Shown piece by piece: positions 50,401-59,400 of a stretch of 64,000 nucleotides of DNA. Position 1 is the first letter of the stretch; the number at the start of each line of letters is the position of its first letter. The stretch lies in NCBI GenBank assembly GCA_033239525.1, contig BSYO01000006.1:1240001-1304000 (forward strand), given 5' to 3'. A model generated the notes under the pieces. The model had not been told where the DNA came from. It saw only the letters and a program-made list of their open reading frames with translations, and made no database searches. The stretch is from Nepenthes gracilis (Eukaryota > Streptophyta > Magnoliopsida > Caryophyllales > Nepenthaceae). A program made the translations under genes and the position numbers.

Positions 50401-53400
50401 TAGTTGCACTATGGGATGTCTCAACCTTTGGTGGTGTAATCTCTTTATTTTCACCACATAGGTGCTGTTCCATTGGTTTATTAATCATTAGGAACTCCAG
50501 GTTTCCTGAATAGTTTCTTAGAAGAATGGGGTTCAGAGTAAAGTGGTAACAGTGTAGATAATAACAGCACCATTTTCCTTGGAAAATGTTAATATGAATT
50601 GGGCATCTAAACTCAAAATTTGTTCACAAAATTTTCACAAACTCAATTTTCTTCTCCACCTTTGCAAGAGATGCCTCAATGCCTATTGCATTTCTCAAGC
50701 AGCACCTTTTTTTTTCTAGAATTTAATTTATTTTTTGGTCTCCACATCATTGGAGCATCGGAACAACCAATTGAGACATCTCAATTGTATCAAATTTGAT
50801 AGAGAACATGATTCAACACTTGGGTGTAATTGCTTACTTCTTAAGTCAATTTAAATTATATAAGCTCACTTCATGACCCTGAAATCAATTGTAATGCATG
50901 TTAAATAGAGATCAATTTTGAGGCTCTACTAAAATTTGTTCACGTCCTAAGAACCTATATTTCCTAAAACCATAGGTAGACCAAATATATTCACTCAAAG
51001 CCAACTCTATATGGACTTGAGTCCTCATTGCTTGCTTCTGCAATATGTGATGCTTCCTTTTGAGTTCACCACGTCAAACAGCCTATAAACACACTTCAAC
51101 AAACACCACTAGTCAATATACTCAACCTTAGGCCTTACACATGTTGGCTTGGTTACCATCAAACCAAATCATTGGACCTCATAAGTCAATAAAACTACCT
51201 GAGAGGTGCATATGGGCTGTGATGACTTATAGAAGAATTTATGCAGCAGGAAAAGAAGGTGAGGGAAATAAAGAGGAAGAGGGAAGAGAAAGGAAAAACA
51301 AAGAAGAAAATAGTGGGTAAGGAAAGAGGATCAGGAGAAAATAAAGTAAGAAGGGGGAAGAAAGAAGTAGATGAGAGGAATTTTTGTTTGAGGACAGGAA
51401 ATGTCAGTAGCTTATCAACAAAGTTATTAAGATGCACTTTATACAGCAGGGAAATTAAAAACTAGTGACAAAAACAACATATAATTCCCAAAATAATGTT
51501 ATCAATTTTATATCCTGGACTCCCTAGAATACATAATATAACTGGATATCCTAAAGGCACTAACAATTATGAAAAATAAAGCCATAATATTTCTCAGGAA
51601 ATAATAAACAGCATAATAACTGTAATTTGCATTTTCCAACCAATATACCCCTTAGGCATTCTTTTCCCCTTGTTAGAAAAGATTCAACCTTGATTTCAGA
51701 ATGGGGAGGAGTGAAGAAAATAAAGAAGTGGAACCCCACCAAATGTACCACTGCTTGTTGAAGCAGTAAATTTTGCTTAGGATACATGGTACCATCAGTC
51801 AATAAGAGGAGCTTATTTGGAACAATAAGCATGAATATAAAACATTTCCAATTCCATAGACAGTTGCCCATTTATGTCATTGCATACTTCATAGGTTTGT
51901 CTCCATGGAGAAGATATCTTTTCTTAGTTTCTCTTCATGAGAAGTGCTTACAAAGAACTCTGCACCAAGGTCTGATTCCTGCTCACTGTGCTAAACACAG
52001 ACTTTGTCCTTCTCTTTGATCATGATGAGATCCCAGAATCATAACACACACCCAAATGACCCATTTGCAAGTGCCAGTATCTAAGCAATCAGAATATCAA
52101 CAAATGTCGGATCAATAGAGCTTGAAGCAGAAGGAACATATACACTGCAGCGGCTCCATTCTGAACATGAAATGGGATCTACTGGGCAATTGACCAGCTA
52201 CATAGACTATCAATCAACAGCAGTAATGACATGTTCCTCTTCCTTATAGTGCATAAAGGAGCATGAATAGAATCTTTTCAGATGCAGAGCCTAATGCTAG
52301 ATAGAAGCAAATAGATGCTCTAAGCCTCGTGATTTTTCTCCACAACTCAATAAGGAGAAAATAATATGTCAAAACATCAATAGTGATGGGATATATTTCA
52401 GGATGTATGAATATCATGGTATCCAGGATGTGAAGACAATGAGATGCTTTCTTTTCAAACATTTATTACCTTTTTTTCAATTTTCTCTTGTTTTGATATA
52501 AATAACAATTTAATTATTAACTACCTAAAAACCTAAAGACAATTAAATGATTAAAGAGCCAAATTGGGCCTAAACACTAAATTGGGAGGACTGAAATGCA
52601 CAGACTGGTTTAATTGTCCATGTCCAAGCTTAGTGTTGACTTTGGTATCAATAACCCGTGAATGAAACTAACAGTGATAGACACGTATAAATTTGTTGGC
52701 TGTGCAGCCTAACTAGGATAAGCCTCTAGCTTACTAAGGATACAAAACTTACAAATAGAAAAAAAAAGGTTCTCAAACTAGCAGTGTAAAACAGGAGGAA
52801 AGTGACAAATGGTAGCCACAAATAATGTTCAGCAATGGCAATTGATGCAGGCAGGGGACCCATGAAAGAGGTGATTTCTATTAGAGCTATCTAAAGATTA
52901 TAAAGAACAATATGTCAATATATCCGGCTATCTTTAGCAGAGCAAAATCAACAGGGTGACCAAAGGGTAATCAGTGATGTTTCTAGGTGGAGGGTTTCCA
53001 AGTGTCAGGCCATCTGCCAGCGTATCGGCAGGTTCTGATTTCACAAAGGATTTTTTTTGGTGGTGGTTACTTCTTTTCCCTTGTTTGCAGTAATTCTGAT
53101 CGTGATGATTCTGGTGATTTGGAAGGTAATGGTTTAGAAATGAGGTCTGATCTGGTGGTGGTTGTTTGGCAGTTGAGGTTAGAAGCAACCGATGTTTGCT
53201 GACTTAAGGGGGTTAGGGTCAATGGTGATGGTTGTTAACGGTCACAGCAGTACTGCAGCAGCCTTCAAGATGAATCATGATTGATGAGGCAACAGAAGGA
53301 GATAATGCAAAAGCTCTGATACAAAATTGATGAGGTGTCAAGCAAACAGTGGTTTCAAACCCAAAACAGTAGGAAATGTGGAAGAAGGTAAGGAGAAAGA

Positions 53401-56400
53401 GGGAACCAAATGGAGAACGAGGACAACAAAGAGAGACAAAGAGGAAATGTAGACTTTAGAGGAAGAAATTCAAATATAATTCACAATCTCTTTTTTTTCC
53501 CCCTTTTTTTCATCAGTAGCAAAGACACTATTCCAAATGGACACCAAGAGGAAGCTCCCAAACTAGAACCGATTCAACCACAAAAACACAGCCAAACAGT
53601 AAAATACCACCGAAAACCCAAGATAACCCAAGAAAAATAATCAAACCAACCAAAATTCATCAGAAAAAAAAAAAAAAAAAAGAAACAAGATCATGATACC
53701 ATTAAACAACAAAGCAATTAAACTAAACCCAGTTCCAGAACCAAAATAAAAGAAGCCTTGTCCCAATAGATGGGCCTAACTAAACATAGTTCCAGACCCA
53801 GATGAAATCAAACGTGCAACAATATAGACACCCAGTGGGATAAATTAAATCACCTAAAAGGCCAAAACACAGTGATCTTTGCGAAATTTTACATTATACA
53901 GATTAAACCAGCTACCCCTAGATTTTCTTTAATAATACTAAAAATATAAAATTAAAACAGTTAGAATTCTAATAAAATCAGTGCATTGGATCTTCAAATA
54001 CACACCCATTCTGAATTCCTTATCATTTTTCCACTGAAGTCTGAAACCTCAACATCTCCACCATTTTAGCTACTTGAAAAGCACTTGCCTTCTTCAAAAA
54101 GAGAAAAGCTAAAAAAACAAAAAAAAAAAGGGCACATAACTGGACATAAATAAGCATTTATATGACATGCCCCTAGTAATCAACAATAATAGACAATTCC
54201 AACATCAAGTTTGACTCAATTTTGTACACCAAATTTAAACGTGATCTTTCACTGAACTCTTTATTATCAACAATAAGACTAATATTGAGTATATTTACAA
54301 TTGAAGAAAGAAAAGTAAAACAAGGCAATCAATTGCATTAAGTACATTCCCAACCACATCAATAAAATGCATAAGAGAATTAGGAAAAAATGGGCCAGGG
54401 GAAGGTCAAAGGAGCATACACTCTTGGACATCTGTTCGTGTAGGTACAGCAATTTGCAAAAGAACAACTTTCTCACACCACTTTGGATTTTCCTCAAGAA
54501 ATTTTTCAAATGCAAGAATCTTTTGGGGAATTCCTTTAATCATATCAAGGCGATCCACACCTAACATCACCTATCATATTGAAGGGTGAAAATGAGAGCC
54601 CAAAAAATGAAGTGTGGTATCCTTGTCACAAAATATTAAAAAAATATAGATAACAATAAGGATTTTACAAAGAGTGACATGAGCATATAAATTACTCTAA
54701 AATATAGGCAGGCAGGTAGGCAAATAGATAAGTAGTGATAACAACTCCTTGTCTCCATCTCAATGCTAAAATATCATTTCATAATGACACCATACAATAT
54801 TCAAGCACATACTACCTCCTCCTGTTAAAACTAATCAAACACGCTAGAATGCCGGTACAAATAAAGTAACCTCATGCATCAGAACAGGGCATAAACAGGG
54901 CCATGATATTATTATGCCACAGGTGGTGTCATTTTTTCTTTTAAAAATTCCAAATGTAACTTTCAAGTAGTAGGACACACTAGACAGCAGCTAATTCACA
55001 GCCTTCAGCTCTTCCAAACACTATTATCATGGTAGTTCTCTGCCAGGCCATAAATACATGAATCAAATAAAATCTTTAAATTATATAGTCCTTTGCAACA
55101 AACTCTCCCCAATGCTATGAGGGTGAACTTGAGAAGGAAGTGGAGGGACAGTACTAACACAAATCTTTTTTTGGTTAGTATGGTACCAAGACTGATAATT
55201 CCATGAAATTCCCAAATGAATATCTAGTTACCAAGATTAACTTCTGACATTGAATGTGGCTTTTCAATTTTGCCTAAAATTAGGAAAAATCAAGAATGCA
55301 TAAAAAATTTCCTTGTTGAAGAAAGAAACAAGCTACTATGTGAATTCTTAACTGTTTTTCCTCATGGAAGACCGAAACAAGCCAATTAATTCATCTCAGA
55401 TTTTTTTTGGAGAAGGTAAAAACAAATGCATAGGTTATATGGATGTACTTGTGGCTTGTTGGGCAGTAGGGTAGTTGGGGTTAAATGAATATGTAAACAA
55501 AGACATACACAGGTATATCAATCGACTGGCCATATAATTTTCAGCGAGAACTTTTAGCAGGTAACATTGAGCATGTAAATTATCTGGAGGGAAGCCCACC
55601 AGGGTCGACAGCTTAGAATTGTGCTCCAGGAATTTAGATCAAGTAACCTCACTGTTTGCATGGGGAATAAGCAGTCTTTTTATCAAAACCAACTTCCTGC
55701 TATGTTTAGTCATGTAAAACAGATGCAGCAAACAAATATGTATAGAAACACCTGCAAGATCAGATCTTGTCACAGATATGCACATAGCCATGCTTTGAAT
55801 AAATGCAACCAAGATGAAGTAACTATATCAGTGAAACAAGTCAAAAAATTAGACCACTACAACAAGAGTTCAATGACTAATCAGGTAGTTCTTAGCAGGG
55901 AATGAAAAATAAATAATCAGACAATTGAAATACATGAAATGCTACTAATATGAGGTGACAAAAATGCAAGGCTAGAAGAATTTTTGGATTCCATGCAATC
56001 GTCCCATCACCACTGAACATCAATGGAAAGATGATTAAGTCACAGCCTGAAGAAGTTACCGGTTATTGTATACATCAATTATTTTTTGAAAGTATATTTT
56101 CAAAATGGTCAAAATAGTAGAATTCATTACAAGTCAAAAATATCATGAAATGCTAGTCTACCTTTCGGCCCGCGAATCTTTCCTTCAGTTCTTTGATATG
56201 ATCTTGAACTTGAGGAACTTCAAGAGCACGAACGAACCGTTCTGAATCTATCCCAATTGGGAACTGGAGTTTTGATCCCATGAAGCATAATATATAACCA
56301 CAATGAGATGGAATTAGAACCACTAAAGGGAAATTAGAGAATTCTTAAGAAATGCTAAAATCTTAATGGAACTACCAAATCTAAAATTGGTTCAATATCA

Positions 56401-59400
56401 GCTATATATTTACGGAGGTCTCTCAAATAACATGTTCCTTAAACTTACAGCAGCCACACGAGTGAGCCTTCCCTGATCATCTTCCACTCCTTCAGGTGTT
56501 CCCTCAAGACCAAGGATACGTGTGCAAGCACTAACAAAGTGCCTTGCATAGTCATAAGTATGAAAACTGCAAGGAACAAAGGGGGGAAAAAAGAAAAGTG
56601 TAAGGCAAAATATGATTACCATTTTCTAAAACAGTGAAACACGGAAGAGAGGTTTGTGGTCATAGATAAAGGTCATGACAACATCATTTGCAACAGTTTA
56701 ATCTAGTCATCGACACGATGATGATGTGTGGTTAACAAGGTTGGAAATATCGCCGGATAGCTGTATATTAGCCGAAACATCTCTGCATTATGCAGTATCG
56801 GTTTTGGTATAATATCGCGATAGATTGCCGAATTAGAGACATATTACCATATATCAGCCAATATATTCATTCGAATTTTTTTTAAAAAAAAATCAAATTA
56901 ACTCAAATTATATTCACACCACGCAAGGCCCACTTTTAACCATACATTGAGTATCTTTATCGTTTTAATATTTGCTAGCGCATAATTTAATACTAAAATG
57001 TTGATTCAATGAGTAAAAATTATCTAAAATGCTTAAAATATGCAAAATATGATCAAATATTGTTAGATTTTAGCATTTATCTCAATTTTGATGTGGTTAC
57101 AAAAAGAACAAGTATCTAATACGACCAATATCGATACATATATCTTGATATGGACAACAAATAATACCACCACCACCGATTCCGATACCAATATTTCCAT
57201 CCATAATGTAGCATTTCAAAGAGCAACAAGGCTGATTGTACAAACGATTGTCAAAGAAACTATAAATATCACGAAGTTTAGATAACTACCAGATCTTGCA
57301 CTCTGGATGCAGAATAACACTTCCATACCCAGAATAAATATAAAAGAAAGTAGGTCTTTTGCCATTGCAATGGGTTTATATTAAGAGTAAGCTTGAGTCC
57401 ATGCCTATTTTCTTTGGTTAGGGACACAAACTTAACATATTCAAGAGGTGGTTCAGTGCTGTATATTACTTGAAGATAATATCATCTTCACATATAAAAC
57501 TAGAGGAGTACCCTTAGAATTAGAAATGTGTAATCTAAAGGGTATATCACTAGTAAAACACAATGCATGAAATACAGATTCAATACAAGGTAATGAACAA
57601 GTTTGACTAAACGGACAAAGATCTCTCCAATAGATTCCATTAACTTGGATATATATTTCATGAAAATCAAAGAACTGAAGGAGAAAATAAGGTTCAAACA
57701 GGATAATTAAATAAAGCCACACATGGAACATTTGTGATGGTCAAATGACTCCAATATTAAATGAAGCATTTTACATCATAGCCACTAGTCAACTACGTTA
57801 TTCGAATCAAAATGTTGGAAGACAAGAACAGCAATACAAAAAAGAAGTGTAGGACAAAGGAAGATGCTAAGATTAATTAGTGTGCAGCTTTCAATGACAA
57901 CAGACAAATAAGGGATGTGGACATGCAACATGCAACAAGCTACAAGTTGCACCTGGGTGAGGTAAGATGAAAGGAGAACAATTAAGATGCCTAGGTCACT
58001 TGGAATGTAGGCTAAAATACACAAGAAGAGTTCCTTGACTGAGATTTGAGGTACTAGGGGGACAGCCAGCCCAAGAAAGAATCAATGGTACCATTGGCCA
58101 TATTAGAAAGAGACTTGAGTAAACTTCAACATGCAGATAACAGAGCAAGAGGCTTTGTGTTCATAAACCACCAACAAAAAATACATTTTTCCACCAACTT
58201 TTGAGAGTTAAAGTGATTCTATCTCATCTACAAAAGGTTATTGGTTTAAAGATAGAAATGCCACTTTCTAACTTGAATTTACCAGCTATTCCACACTTTA
58301 TATTAAGAATATGCCCATAAGCATGATATTTATTCTGAATTTTATTTTTCTTAAGTTCTTGACCTTTATTGTCATAAATTAACAATAAAAAAGATCAGAT
58401 TATCTAATTTATTTATCTCATGAGATGAGTATTACCGTCAAAGATACAACAAAACCTAATAAGTGAGATCTCTAGAAGCAAGCCTTTAACTCCAATATGG
58501 AAAACTATGTTCAGTTTCTCTATAATTTAGTCAACTGACAACCAATATTACATAAAAATATTAAGAAACATCCACTATTTCTATTTGTAGTTTGGTAATG
58601 ATTTTAAACTCCACTTGCAATTTTATGATATTGTTAATGATCTCGGTCACTACTAAAATGGTTCAAAAAAGATCTTTGTGGAGATTTTCAACAAAACTAT
58701 TGCTGGCCACATCATTTAGAAGATTCGATCCATATGTCATCCATCATCTATTTCTGCACAAGATCAGGATCCAATTACATTGTCTTCCAGAGGCAGATTA
58801 TGATTCATGCCAAAAATTAGGATAACATGAAATCAAACCCAGTTCATTCTTTAAAGCTTGTATCTAAATGGTCTACAAAGATCTCTATTTGGGTATCTGA
58901 TCAGATACTTTGTTATCTGGCCAATAGGACAACAAAAGCTATGGACTAAACATATCAGCAAATTCCATCCTATATGCAATCACCTCACTCATTCAGGGCT
59001 TTTATCTGATCTAGACGAAATCTCAACAAGAGGAAAAGTCTGGTAGCATAGTCCGGAGTATGCAGACCTGAAAGTCCAGAAGAATTGAGAAACAAGAGAG
59101 TAGTAGCTCGGACTATGGTTGCTTTGCTTAAACATGCGTGCTATGCACAACTGCAAAAAGGAAGATAAACATGGAACAAGGTAGATTTCGTACCTGCTAC
59201 CTCAAGGATGCATCTCTGGGATATTACAGTGAATCACACCACCTTTTTGGGTGTGGAGATACTCATTGAAAGTAAGGGATGCCTTCGGAAGCTCTACATG
59301 TAACTGATGAAGATTGTAATGGAATTGAAAAACAAGTATGAGTTTGTTTTGATTTGCTGATATCTGCACATGGTTTTTATGGAGCATGTGGACAACCGGA

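Larger units (their letters stand above)
47871..54419 (-). other. TPS1 intron 6 (6.5 kb)
   Basis: A long AT-rich intron. It contains a poly(A) insertion with direct repeats (48944-49028), a tandem duplication (49379-49960) and a purine-rich tract at 51240-51370. A G-rich patch lies at 52980-53230. Near 53312-53325, CTCTGATACAAAATTGAT is the reverse complement of a degenerate copia-type primer binding site, perhaps a trace of another LTR element, but no LTR or coding domain was found with it. Confidence 0.55.

Noticed and set aside
51195..51465. Open frames on both strands with Lys/Arg/Glu-rich or Ser/Phe/Leu-rich products
   Set aside because: They come from a GGAAAAG-type purine-rich tract in TPS1 intron 6. 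This is low complexity with no start context or homology signal.
52987..53202. 71-codon + strand frame in a GC-richer patch of TPS1 intron 6
   Set aside because: No recognisable domain, contains a plausible internal splice acceptor by chance, and no partner exons were found nearby.
53300..53340. Reverse complement of a copia primer binding site (CTCTGATACAAAATTGAT)
   Set aside because: It has only a partial match to the tRNA-iMet site, with no LTR boundary, gag or pol sequence next to it. Kept only as a note in the intron 6 entry.
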